A stretch of 64,000 nucleotides of DNA from Lishizhenia sp965656535 (GTDB lineage: Bacteria; Bacteroidota; Bacteroidia; Flavobacteriales_D; Crocinitomicaceae), in NCBI GenBank assembly GCA_965656535.1, contig CBFHKX010000001.1, forward strand, positions 372,001 through 436,000, written 5' to 3'. Positions 8,440-17,728 of the stretch are shown in pieces. Position numbers and translations under genes: made by a program. How positions within the stretch are numbered: the stretch's first letter is position 1; every line of letters starts with the position of its first letter. The notes beneath the pieces were generated by a model that was given only the letters and a program-made list of their open reading frames with translations, did no database searches and was not told where the DNA came from.

Positions 8440-10242
8440 ATGAAAAAAGTTTACTTAAGCATGCTTGCTATAGCACTTGGTATTACAAGTGTTTCAGCAC
8501 AAGAGCTATTTACTATGCCAAGACATCCAGCAGATTTGGATAACAATACTTTGGCACCTAAGGCACTAGGAACACCATTCTGGACAGATAATTTTGATAC
8601 TCCAGCAGATTGGACTTTTGATAACCAAGGTCAAACTGCAAGTAACTTTGGATGGAATATTGATGCAACTGTTGACACTTGGGCAACTAATTCAGCAGGT
8701 GCGATTAACTCTATTTCAGGAGGTAATTACGCAGAGGTTTCTAACGGAGATCCAACACAAGCACCATCTACTGCTATTCCAGGAGCTATTTACACGATGA
8801 CAACAGCAACGTCTATTGATATTGCAGCGTTAAGTGGAGGAAATACAGCAGCTTTATCTTGGATGCAAAATGGAGCTAAATTTACAGATTTACAAGAAGT
8901 ACAGGTAAGTACAGACGGTGCAATTTTCACAACTGTTTATGATAACGACGAACGTGAAGCATTAACTGCTGCGGGTGGAGCTGCTTACGCAAACCCTGAA
9001 ACAATTACTATTAATATTTCTGATGAAATTGCAGCAAATCCATCAACTGTTTGGATTCGTTTTTCGGTAACAACGAGTGCAACAAACGGAATTATGTACG
9101 GATGGAACATCGATGACGTTGTTTTAAGTACATTACCTGATTTCGATATTTCTTACAGTCAAATTTACTGGGGAACTGCTGATGTTCAGTACTTCCAAAT
9201 CCCAACTAACCAGATTGCTCCTATAGATTTTTCTGTAAACGTAGCAAATAATGGTGGTCAAGATTTAACAGGTGTTTCTTTGGAATTATCAAATGCAGGA
9301 ACGGTTGAAGAATCTACAACTCCTACAAATTTAGCAGTTGGAGCTACAGATAGTTTATTTGTAACTTTTACTCCAGCAGGCGCAGGAACGTACACATTAT
9401 CTAGAGATGTTGTATTGAATGAAGTTGATGATATCCCTGGAAACAACGTTTTTGCACCTATTGCAACAATTGAAGTAGGAGGAAACATTTATGCAAGAGA
9501 TGAAGGAACTATCGATGGTGATGGTGGTGGAGACGATGGTAGCGGAAACTTCGGTTACGAGGCTGGGTCTTACTATGATGTTTACACTGATGACGTTTTA
9601 GGAGCAATGCAAATTGGTGTTGCTGATGATCCTGCGAACGTTGGAAAAGAAATCTACGGTATCTTATACTTGTTTGATGGATCTTTTGTTGCTCAAGCAG
9701 TGACTGATGCGTATACAGTAACTCAAGCAGATCTTGGAGAGATTGTTACTATTCCTGTGCAAGGTGGTTTTGATTTAATTGCAGGAACTACATACTTTGC
9801 AGCTGTTGGTTGTACAGATGAATTTTATTATGCTACGGCTGGAGATTCTCCAGATCAGTTATCTTTAATTTTCTATCCAACAATGTCTGATCCTGCGCAA
9901 GGAACAAACTTCTTTACAACTGGAACTCCAATTGTAAGATTATACATGGGTGGAGTTGGAATTGACGAAGATGCATCTTTAGCTGCTGGTTTAGGTCAGA
10001 ATGCACCTAACCCGTTCTCTGCTAATTCAACAATTACATTTGAATTACAAGAAGCTTCTGAGGTTTCTTTTGAAATCAGAAACTTATCAGGACAGTTAGT
10101 AAAGTCTTATAACTTAGGTAACTTAAACGCAGGCACACAATCTTTAGAGATTTCTGCTGCTGAATTAGCTGCCGGAGCTTATACTTACACTATGATTGCA
10201 GGAAATAAATCTGCTACAAAAAGAATGATTATTCAGAAATAA
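8440..10242 (+). CDS. Secreted protein with T9SS type A sorting domain
   Basis: This 600-aa protein has a signal peptide (about residues 1-20, ending VSAQE) and a C-terminal type A T9SS sorting domain (about the last 80 residues: APNPF, a FEIRNLSGQLVKS strand, GAYTYTM, closing MIIQK). The middle begins with FWTDNFDTPADWTFDN, a carbohydrate-binding/jelly-roll-like pattern often seen in this kind of cargo, then a CARDB-like Ig segment (SVNVANNGGQDLTGVS). A Gly/Asp-rich acidic loop (GDGGGDDGSG) may bind calcium. No catalytic domain is recognised. It has its own terminator. Confidence 0.85.
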   Translation: MKKVYLSMLAIALGITSVSAQELFTMPRHPADLDNNTLAPKALGTPFWTDNFDTPADWTFDNQGQTASNFGWNIDATVDTWATNSAGAINSISGGNYAEVSNGDPTQAPSTAIPGAIYTMTTATSIDIAALSGGNTAALSWMQNGAKFTDLQEVQVSTDGAIFTTVYDNDEREALTAAGGAAYANPETITINISDEIAANPSTVWIRFSVTTSATNGIMYGWNIDDVVLSTLPDFDISYSQIYWGTADVQYFQIPTNQIAPIDFSVNVANNGGQDLTGVSLELSNAGTVEESTTPTNLAVGATDSLFVTFTPAGAGTYTLSRDVVLNEVDDIPGNNVFAPIATIEVGGNIYARDEGTIDGDGGGDDGSGNFGYEAGSYYDVYTDDVLGAMQIGVADDPANVGKEIYGILYLFDGSFVAQAVTDAYTVTQADLGEIVTIPVQGGFDLIAGTTYFAAVGCTDEFYYATAGDSPDQLSLIFYPTMSDPAQGTNFFTTGTPIVRLYMGGVGIDEDASLAAGLGQNAPNPFSANSTITFELQEASEVSFEIRNLSGQLVKSYNLGNLNAGTQSLEISAAELAAGAYTYTMIAGNKSATKRMIIQK

Positions 10243-10260
10243 TTATTTCTAACACATACA

Positions 10261-10293
10261 AAAAAGGGAGCTGTTTTAATAGCTCCCTTTTTT
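10261..10293 (+). terminator. Rho-independent terminator of the T9SS gene
   Basis: A perfect stem (AAAAGGGAGCT/AGCTCCCTTTT, 8-nt loop) is followed by T residues, 18 bp after the stop codon. Confidence 0.85.
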
Positions 10294-10339
10294 ATTTAAT
10301 AGAGATTGCTAACTTTACCTTATTGCTAAAATTTACTGG

Positions 10340-13126
10340 ATGAAAAACACTATGCTCTTATGCGCCTTAGTTATATGCGCTTTCACTTTCGGTCAAAAGA
10401 AAGAGATAAATCACGAAGCCTACAACCTTTGGAAATCAATACCTCAATCAAAAATTTCTAACTATGGAAATTATGGCGCATATATAATAAAACCACATTT
10501 AGGAGATGGATTTGGCGTTTACTTTAGTACTAAAGTATTGAAATTTGATACTATTTCTAGAGTAAAGAGTTTTACATTTGGTGCTAATGATAATTTTATT
10601 GTTGCCAAAATAACGCCTGGCTATGATACACTGAGAACATTAGAACTAGAAAAGAAACCTAAAAAAGAATGGATAAAAGACTCACTATATATTATTCATT
10701 TAGATAACGATTCTATCCAAAAGTTTGAAAAAGTTAAACGCTATAGTGTGAACGAAACTTCCGATTGGGTGGCTATTTTATCATATGATAATCCTAAAGC
10801 GGAAATTAAAAAGAAAAAATGTTTTTTCAGAAGAAAGAAAAACCAACCAGAAGAATATTCATCTAATGGAAATCAACTAATCTTAATTAATCCCGTTACT
10901 AATAAAAGAGTTGATTTTTCTGACGTAATAGAGTTTGAATTTGGTAGAAATGGAGACTATTTATTCTATTCTCAACACAAAGACTATGATGCAGACACAA
11001 TTTATTTGCATGCGTACCATTTAAATACTGGAGAAAAGTATGAAGTAAATGAGAGGTTTACGGCTTTAGGAAAGTATAATTTTGATTACAACGGAAATAA
11101 ATTGGCTGTATTGGCAAGTAATGATACGGTTGAAGAAAATAAGATTTTTAATTTATATCAATGGAATTTACAAACGAAGAATTTCGCAAAATTGATTGAT
11201 ACAAACACAGTAAATGGTGTAAATAAAACAGTTTCCAATTACTCATTACCTTACTATTCTAGAAATGGAGAAAAACTATTTTTTGGCATTGCTGATATTC
11301 CGACACAAGAACCAGAAGATACTTTATTAGATAAAGAAAAAGCAATATTAGATTTATGGCATTACCAAGATAAACGTTTACAACCTCAGCAATTATTAGA
11401 AAAATCTAGAGACGAGAAAGCTACTTGGCTTTCTTTTGTAGATGCTCAAAACCCTAGTAATGTAACCATTTTAGAGGACGACACATTAGCAGTTTACCCT
11501 TTAGATCACAGCAATGCTAATTTTGCCATTGGTATTTCAGATAACCCCTATCAAGCGAGTTATAACTGGAACTATCCTTGGCCAGTAGATTATTATAAGG
11601 TAGAATTAGAAACAGGTAACAAAGAGCTGATTGGTAAAGAAATAGGATACAGAGCTACTTTATCTCCATCGGGTAAATATTTTGTTTATTTCGATCAAGA
11701 AGAAGCGAAAATTTTAGTAAAGAATACGGAAACCAATGCCATTAACTGTATTTCTTGTTTAAGAAATGAAGAGTGGTTAGACGATGTAAATGGAATGCCT
11801 CATAACGCTGGTCCTATCGGATATGTTGGTTTTACTAAAGAAGAAAAAGGATTTGTTTTACACTCTAAATTTGATGTTTGGGAGTATAATTTAGAACGAA
11901 ATACACTTTCTTCGCTTACGAATGAAGAAGGCAAAGAGAATAATATAGAGTACAGGCTAAAAGTTTGGGAGCGAGATAGTACTTTTATAACAATGGACAA
12001 TGCCTACATTAAAGGTTTTGACAAGACCACCAAAGAAGAAAGTGTTCACCACATGCACAATCACGTAAACCATTATGATTTATCTGATGTGTATAGAACA
12101 AACCATAGTATTTATGGAATCAAAAAAGCAAAGAAATCGGACGCTGTAATCTTTAAACAAAGCAATGTAAAAGATTATCCGAATGTACATTTGACTAATA
12201 CTGATTTTATAGATCCAACCCGGGTGTCAGATGCTAACCCACAACAAGAAGAATATAATTGGGCTACTGTAGAGCAAGTTTCTTGGACATCTTATGAAGG
12301 AGATTCTCTAAGTGGATTAGTTTACAAACCAGAAAACTATGACCCAAACAAAAAATATCCATTGCTTATTTATTATTACGAGTTGTATAGCGATGAATTG
12401 AATAATCACTACTATCCAAAGCCTACTGCTTCTATTATTTATGGAACAGAGTATGCTTCTGGAGGCTACATTGTTTTCTATCCAGACGTAAGATATAAAG
12501 AGGGTTATCCTGCGCAAAGTGCGTATGACTGCATTATGAGTGGAACGGATAAAATTTTGGAGTTATATCCAAATATAGATTCTACAAAAATAGGATTACA
12601 AGGTCAGTCTTGGGGTGGTTACCAAACTGCGCAATTAATTACAATGACTAATAGATATGCTGCTGCGATGGCCGGTGCGCCAGTAAGTAATATGTTTTCT
12701 GCCTATGGCGGAATTCGTTGGGGTTCTGGTTTAAACAGACAGTTTCAATACGAAAAAACACAATCTAGAATTGGTAAAACTATTTGGGAAGCACCAGAAC
12801 TATACGTAGAAAATTCTCCAATTTTTGGAGTGCCGAAAATAGAAACTCCTCTTTTAATTATGCATAATGACGGAGATGGAGCCGTTCCATGGTATCAAGG
12901 TATAGAAATGTTTGTTGGCATGAAAAGGCTAGGAAAACCCGTTTGGATGTTAAACTATAATGGCGATAAACACAACTTGTATGACAATGCTAATAGAATT
13001 GACTTAAGCATAAGAATGCGTCAGTTTTTTGACCATTATTTATTAGATAAACCAGCACCGAGATGGTTGGTAGAAGGTATTCCTGCAAAGGTGAAAGGAA
13101 AAGAATTTCGACTAGAAGTGGAGTAG
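10340..13126 (+). CDS. S9-family prolyl-oligopeptidase-like serine peptidase
   Basis: This 928-aa protein has a signal peptide ending in TFGQ, a long beta-propeller-like N-terminal region, and a C-terminal alpha/beta-hydrolase domain (about 680-928). The catalytic serine is in GQSWGGYQ (Ser757), the Asp is in HNDGDGAVP (Asp846 likely), and the His is in GDKHNL (His878), all in the S9 order. It is probably periplasmic and involved in peptide use; there is no T9SS tail. A short Lys/Arg-rich loop near residues 153-168 (KKKKCFFRRKK) is unusual inside the propeller. It lies between two terminators, so it is probably monocistronic. Confidence 0.9.
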   Translation: MKNTMLLCALVICAFTFGQKKEINHEAYNLWKSIPQSKISNYGNYGAYIIKPHLGDGFGVYFSTKVLKFDTISRVKSFTFGANDNFIVAKITPGYDTLRTLELEKKPKKEWIKDSLYIIHLDNDSIQKFEKVKRYSVNETSDWVAILSYDNPKAEIKKKKCFFRRKKNQPEEYSSNGNQLILINPVTNKRVDFSDVIEFEFGRNGDYLFYSQHKDYDADTIYLHAYHLNTGEKYEVNERFTALGKYNFDYNGNKLAVLASNDTVEENKIFNLYQWNLQTKNFAKLIDTNTVNGVNKTVSNYSLPYYSRNGEKLFFGIADIPTQEPEDTLLDKEKAILDLWHYQDKRLQPQQLLEKSRDEKATWLSFVDAQNPSNVTILEDDTLAVYPLDHSNANFAIGISDNPYQASYNWNYPWPVDYYKVELETGNKELIGKEIGYRATLSPSGKYFVYFDQEEAKILVKNTETNAINCISCLRNEEWLDDVNGMPHNAGPIGYVGFTKEEKGFVLHSKFDVWEYNLERNTLSSLTNEEGKENNIEYRLKVWERDSTFITMDNAYIKGFDKTTKEESVHHMHNHVNHYDLSDVYRTNHSIYGIKKAKKSDAVIFKQSNVKDYPNVHLTNTDFIDPTRVSDANPQQEEYNWATVEQVSWTSYEGDSLSGLVYKPENYDPNKKYPLLIYYYELYSDELNNHYYPKPTASIIYGTEYASGGYIVFYPDVRYKEGYPAQSAYDCIMSGTDKILELYPNIDSTKIGLQGQSWGGYQTAQLITMTNRYAAAMAGAPVSNMFSAYGGIRWGSGLNRQFQYEKTQSRIGKTIWEAPELYVENSPIFGVPKIETPLLIMHNDGDGAVPWYQGIEMFVGMKRLGKPVWMLNYNGDKHNLYDNANRIDLSIRMRQFFDHYLLDKPAPRWLVEGIPAKVKGKEFRLEVE

Positions 13127-13162
13127 TGTTTTTAAAACGGCATATAAGGGATTAGAAAATTT

Positions 13163-13192
13163 AGCACGCGTAGTTTACGGGTGCTTTTTTTT
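13163..13192 (+). terminator. Terminator after the S9 peptidase
   Basis: The stem AGCACgCGTA/TACGgGTGCT, with one mismatch and a 3-nt loop, is followed by eight T residues. Confidence 0.75.
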
Positions 13193-13269
13193 ACCCTTTT
13201 GCCCGGAAAAACAAGAAACTAACGAAATAAACTGTAAAAACACCTTAGTTATTACTGCACACTTATCAC

Positions 13270-13277
13270 TTATCACT
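13270..13277 (+). promoter_or_regulatory. -7 promoter element for metG
   Basis: TAGTTTTG matches TAnnTTTG, 22 bp before the metG ATG. It is preceded by a 7-bp direct repeat (TTATCAC twice). Confidence 0.5.
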
Positions 13278-13299
13278 AGTTTTGTATAAAATTGGATAA

Positions 13300-15357
13300 A
13301 TGAGCAAAGCAAAATACACAATTACGGCTGCATTACCGTACGCAAACGGACCACTTCATTTAGGGCACGTTGCAGGTGTTTACTTACCCGCAGATATTTT
13401 TACACGTTTCTTAAAAATGAATGGTCATGACGCCACCTTTATTTGCGGAAGCGATGAGCATGGTGCTGCAATAACTTTAAGAGCAAAAAAAGAAGGAATT
13501 AATCCGCAAGAGATTGTAGATAAATACAACAAAATAATTGGAGACTCTTTCAAGAACTTTAATATCAATTTTGATATTTTTCATCGCACAACATCAGAAA
13601 TTCATAAAGAAACAGCGCAAGACTTTTTTAAAACTTTAAATGACAACGATAAGTTTATAGAAAAAGTAAGCGAACAATATTACGATACAGAATATAATCA
13701 GTTTTTAGCAGACAGATATATCACTGGCGAATGTCCTAATTGTAGTTATGATAATGCGTACGGTGATCAGTGTGAGAAATGTGGTTCTGCACTTTCTCCT
13801 ACAGAGTTAATTAACCCAAAATCTACGTTATCGGGTAATAAGCCAGAATTGAGAGAAACTTCGCACTGGTTTTTGCCCATGGAAAGAGCAGAGGAGTGGT
13901 TAAAAACTTGGATTAAAGAAGGAAAATTAGACGGAGTTCAGCAACACGACCCAAAAGCTTGGAGAAATCAAGTGGTAGGTCAGTGTATGAGTTGGATAGA
14001 TGGTGGTTTGCAGCCAAGAGCAATGACCCGTGATTTGGATTGGGGAATTCCTGTACCGGTAGAAGGTGCGGATGGAAAAGTACTCTACGTTTGGCTAGAT
14101 GCTCCAATTGGATATATCTCTGCAACTAAACAATGGGCGATAGACAATAATAAAGATTGGAAAGAATACTGGACCGGCGATAGAAAACTGGTACATTTCA
14201 TTGGAAAAGACAACATCGTTTTTCACGCAATAATTTTTCCTATTCTACTAAAAGAACACGGTGGTTTAATTTTACCAGATAACGTTCCTGCATCAGAATT
14301 CTTGAATTTAGAAGGAGATAAATTCTCTACTTCTAGAAATTGGGCAGTTTGGTTGCACGAGTATTTAGAGCGTTACCCAGAAAAAATAGACGAATTAAAA
14401 TATACATTAACCGCAATTGCACCTGAGAGTAAAGATTCAGAGTTTACATGGAATGAGTACCAAGCCAGAGTAAACAACGAGTTGGCAGATGTAATGGGTA
14501 ATTTTGTGAATAGAGCATTGGTTCTAAATCAAAAATATTACGAAGGTAAAGTACCCGCAAGAGGTGAATTAACAGAGCAAGATAAAAGTGTGTTGGCAGA
14601 ATTAGAAGCTATTCCAGCTAAAATTTCTGAGTTATTGTACAAATATAAAATTAGAGAAGCACAGTCAGAAGCTATGAATTTAGCCCGACTTGGGAACAAA
14701 TATTTGGCAGATACAGAGCCTTGGAAACTGATTAAAACGGATGCGGAACGTGTAAAAACCATCATGAATATTGGGTTACAAATTACAGCGAATCTTAGCA
14801 TTGTTTTTGAGCCATTTTTACCTAATACCGCAGAGAAACTTAGAGCTTTTATGAATTTAGAAAAACTAGATTGGTCGAAAGCAGGGAGTGTAGATTTGCT
14901 AGCAGATGGAGCACAAACAGAAAAACCAACTATTTTATTCCAAAAAATTGAAGACGAAATGGTAGAAGCAGAGCAAGATATTTTAAAAGCTTCGCAGCAA
15001 AGCAATTCTAACTTACCACCTCAAAAAGAAAACATCTCTTTTGATGATTTTACAAAGATGGATATTAGAGTTTGTACAATTTTAGAAGCCGAGAAAGTAA
15101 AGAAAGCAGATAAACTTTTAAAACTTTTGGTAGATACAGGCATAGATAAAAGAACAGTCGTTTCTGGTATTGCAGAACATTATTCTCCAGAGGATATCAT
15201 TGGTAAAAAAGTAAGTATTTTAATGAATCTTGCTCCAAGAAAAATAAGAGGAGTAGAATCTCAAGGTATGATTTTAATGGCAGAAAACGAAGAAGGAGTA
15301 TTAAGTTTCGTTTCACCAGAGAAAGAAGAAATCACAGCTGGAGGAGAGGTTAGATAG
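13300..15357 (+). CDS. metG: Methionyl-tRNA synthetase
   Basis: This class I aminoacyl-tRNA synthetase charges tRNA-Met. The 685-aa protein shows the HLGH signature (20-23), a zinc-knuckle insertion with four cysteines (CPNC and CEKC, about 146-162), the KFSTS signature (341-345), an anticodon-binding helical region, and a C-terminal tRNA-binding OB-fold (about 575-685, beginning DFTKMDIRVC). The long, dimeric form with this C-terminal domain is complete. Between the last two domains is a polar Gln/Asn/Ser-rich linker. Confidence 0.97.
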   Translation: MSKAKYTITAALPYANGPLHLGHVAGVYLPADIFTRFLKMNGHDATFICGSDEHGAAITLRAKKEGINPQEIVDKYNKIIGDSFKNFNINFDIFHRTTSEIHKETAQDFFKTLNDNDKFIEKVSEQYYDTEYNQFLADRYITGECPNCSYDNAYGDQCEKCGSALSPTELINPKSTLSGNKPELRETSHWFLPMERAEEWLKTWIKEGKLDGVQQHDPKAWRNQVVGQCMSWIDGGLQPRAMTRDLDWGIPVPVEGADGKVLYVWLDAPIGYISATKQWAIDNNKDWKEYWTGDRKLVHFIGKDNIVFHAIIFPILLKEHGGLILPDNVPASEFLNLEGDKFSTSRNWAVWLHEYLERYPEKIDELKYTLTAIAPESKDSEFTWNEYQARVNNELADVMGNFVNRALVLNQKYYEGKVPARGELTEQDKSVLAELEAIPAKISELLYKYKIREAQSEAMNLARLGNKYLADTEPWKLIKTDAERVKTIMNIGLQITANLSIVFEPFLPNTAEKLRAFMNLEKLDWSKAGSVDLLADGAQTEKPTILFQKIEDEMVEAEQDILKASQQSNSNLPPQKENISFDDFTKMDIRVCTILEAEKVKKADKLLKLLVDTGIDKRTVVSGIAEHYSPEDIIGKKVSILMNLAPRKIRGVESQGMILMAENEEGVLSFVSPEKEEITAGGEVR

Positions 15358-15372
15358 GATAAAGTAAGAAGC

Positions 15373-15410
15373 AAAAAAAAGCGCAACTCAATTAAGAGCT
15401 GCGCTTTTTT
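15373..15410. terminator. Bidirectional terminator between metG and the YceI gene
   Basis: An A-run, a GCGCA..TGCGC stem with a small bulge, and a T-run lie between two convergent genes, so it can serve both strands. Confidence 0.75.
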
Positions 15411-15440
15411 ATTATAAACTAACTTAATGCAAAGTCAATC

Positions 15441-16082
15441 TTATTTATTCATTACCAAGTTTAAGTCAAACTCAACTTGAGAATTAATGTATTCTGGACC
15501 TTCAGAAGCAACTGCTGGTAAAATTCCATTCATGTCTACAGTAAATTTACCTTCAGCCATCATTTTATCTCCGTTTGCAGAAGTTGTAACAGGTACATCA
15601 GTAGTTTTTTCTTGACCCAATAACATGATAGTTACATTCATATTATCTGCTGTCATAGAATTAACTTTAATTTCTGCTTTTTTGTTTTCTTCAAAATTAA
15701 AGAAGTCAGCAGAAGATAAGTGACCAATAAAGTCGTTCAGTTGCTTTGGATCAGCATCACCTTCCATTCCAACAAATAAATCTGTTACTTCTAAAGAAGT
15801 TAAGTCAACCGTAAACTGACCTTTAACAAATTCTTCTCCTTTTTTAACAATCATTCCTTCAGAAACAGAAACTGTTCCTAAGTGTGCATGATCTTCTACT
15901 CCGTCTTTCATTTTAGAACCTCTCCACTCTAGAGTAGTAGCTTCTGTATCAACGTTGTATGTAACTTCTTCAACTACAGCTACCTCAGTTCCTTCAGTTG
16001 TTTCAACTTCTGTTTCAGTGTTTCCACAAGAAGTTAATGCTAATGCTGCAAATGCCATTGCTGCGAAATAAACCTTTTTCAT
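15441..16082 (-). CDS. YceI-family lipoprotein
   Basis: This 213-aa protein has a lipobox (ALTSC, Cys19), an acidic Glu/Thr/Val-rich linker, and a YceI domain (about 45-213) with the typical strand LEWRGSKM and repeated FTVDL/FTVDM strands. YceI proteins are lipocalin-like and bind isoprenoid or other amphiphilic ligands. The lipoprotein signal predicts membrane anchoring. It is a single gene with its own -7 element and a shared terminator. Confidence 0.85.
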   Translation of the reverse strand: MKKVYFAAMAFAALALTSCGNTETEVETTEGTEVAVVEEVTYNVDTEATTLEWRGSKMKDGVEDHAHLGTVSVSEGMIVKKGEEFVKGQFTVDLTSLEVTDLFVGMEGDADPKQLNDFIGHLSSADFFNFEENKKAEIKVNSMTADNMNVTIMLLGQEKTTDVPVTTSANGDKMMAEGKFTVDMNGILPAVASEGPEYINSQVEFDLNLVMNK

Positions 16083-16103
16083 CTTTTTCTTTTTAATTTA
16101 GTA

Positions 16104-16111
16104 CAAATATA
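16104..16111 (-). promoter_or_regulatory. -7 promoter element for the YceI gene
   Basis: On the minus strand TATATTTG matches TAnnTTTG exactly, 21 bp before the ATG at 16082. Confidence 0.5.
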
Positions 16112-16203
16112 ATCAATTTTAGTTACCACGGTAAATAATACCCTTAATTTGTTTTTCTAACGTGGTAACAGAGTATTAAAACATGAGAACACTTTTTGTT
16201 TAG

Positions 16204-16707
16204 ATGAAACAGATAATTACAACAAATAGATTGATTTTAAGAGAATTGACACGTAGTGATTCCTTCTCATTTTTTTTACTAAACGAGAATCCAAACAATA
16301 TAAAATACACAGGCGATGTTGCTTTTACTAGCCTAAACGAATCAGAACAATTTTTAAAGAACTATAAAGAGTACAAAAAAAATGGCTTCGGAAGATGGGC
16401 TGTAATCAGAAAGCAAGATTATAAATTTATAGGCTGGTGCGGTTTAAAAAAAGTAAATGACGAAATAGACCTCGGATTTCGTTTTTACGAAGAATATTGG
16501 AATTTGGGTTATGCTACGGAAAGTGCTATCGGAGTAGTAAATTATGCATTTGATACGTTGAGGTTGGAAAAAATAGTTGCCCGGTGTAATCCAAATAATA
16601 TCACTTCTCAACGTGTGATTGAAAAAGTGGGTTTTAAATTTAAAGAACAAAAAGACCATCTTGGTATTTCAAATGCATTAATTTATATACTGCAAAAATC
16701 TCGTTAA
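16204..16707 (+). CDS. GNAT-family N-acetyltransferase (RimJ/RimL type)
   Basis: This 167-aa protein has the N-terminal TNRLILREL typical of RimJ/RimL-like acetyltransferases, the conserved GYATESA acetyl-CoA-proximal segment (about 105-111), and the C-terminal ARCNPNNITSQRVIEKVGFK pattern. The family transfers acetyl from acetyl-CoA to protein N-termini or small amines; the substrate cannot be told here. It stands alone between a divergent YceI gene and the ABC operon. Confidence 0.85.
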   Translation: MKQIITTNRLILRELTRSDSFSFFLLNENPNNIKYTGDVAFTSLNESEQFLKNYKEYKKNGFGRWAVIRKQDYKFIGWCGLKKVNDEIDLGFRFYEEYWNLGYATESAIGVVNYAFDTLRLEKIVARCNPNNITSQRVIEKVGFKFKEQKDHLGISNALIYILQKSR

Positions 16708-16806
16708 CATTTCACCAAGGATAAGTGTATATTGTGAGGTAGGAACTAAAGAAGTCTTTAATTATCTTTAACGCAAATAAAGCCTGTTGCTTTAATTTTC
16801 TTTTCT

Positions 16807-17727
16807 ATGATAGAGTTAGACAGTATTTATAAATCATTTTATCGCAAAGAAGCGCTACGTGATGTTTCTTTTTCGGTTAAAGAGGGAGAAATTTTTGGGT
16901 TATTGGGTCCAAACGGAGCCGGGAAATCTACATTAATTCGCATTATAAATAAAATTGTAGAACAAGATAAAGGATATGTTTCTTTCCGAGGAAAAAACCT
17001 TACGCAAGAATCACTCAAGGATATAGGATATTTACCAGAAGAACGTGGACTCTACAAAACCATGACGGTAGAAGAACATGGAATTTTCTTGGCAAGATTA
17101 AGAGGACTAACCCGTTCAGATGCCAAAATGAATTTGCAAAAATGGTTAGAAAAATTTCAAATTGAAGATTGGTCAAAAAAAAGAATTGAAGAGCTTTCAA
17201 AGGGGATGGCTCAAAAAGTTCAATTTATTTGTACTGTTTTGCACGAACCTAGTTTTTTGGTTTTAGACGAACCTTTTAGTGGATTTGATCCAATCAATGT
17301 TGCACTAATTAGAGCCGAATTATCCGAGATGAAAAGAGAGGGAAAAACGGTAGTTCTTTCTACACACGATATGAAAAGCGTAGAGGAAATTTGCGATAGT
17401 GCTGTGATGTTAAATAAAGGAGAAAAAGTACTAGAAGGAAAAATAAGTGAAATTAGAGAACAAAGTAAAGAAGGAAAGTTTGCAATTCAATTTCAAGGTA
17501 ATATGATTGCATTTGCTAATGCATTGTGGACAGGTTACGAGATTTTAGACAAAGAAGTGCTGACAGATGATAGGTTTCTAGTTACCCTTAAGATGAGAGG
17601 AGAAAATACGTTCAATGATTTATTACAAACGCTTCTTCCGCATATACGCATTGAGTCTGCATGGGAAGTATTACCCAGCATGCAAGATGTATTTATTAAA
17701 GAAGTAACCAAAGAAAAAGAAAACTAA
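16807..17727 (+). CDS. ABC transporter ATP-binding protein (NatA type)
   Basis: This 306-aa ATPase has the Walker A motif GPNGAGKST (34-42), a signature near LSKGMAQKVQ, and Walker B with LVLDEPFSGFDP, followed by a C-terminal DUF4162-like extension of about 90 residues. This architecture is typical of NatA-type exporters paired with ABC-2 permeases. It is followed one base later by the permease gene and then by a Ppx/GppA gene. The substrate (Na+, drug or other) is unknown. Confidence 0.9.
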   Translation: MIELDSIYKSFYRKEALRDVSFSVKEGEIFGLLGPNGAGKSTLIRIINKIVEQDKGYVSFRGKNLTQESLKDIGYLPEERGLYKTMTVEEHGIFLARLRGLTRSDAKMNLQKWLEKFQIEDWSKKRIEELSKGMAQKVQFICTVLHEPSFLVLDEPFSGFDPINVALIRAELSEMKREGKTVVLSTHDMKSVEEICDSAVMLNKGEKVLEGKISEIREQSKEGKFAIQFQGNMIAFANALWTGYEILDKEVLTDDRFLVTLKMRGENTFNDLLQTLLPHIRIESAWEVLPSMQDVFIKEVTKEKEN

Positions 17728-17728
17728 G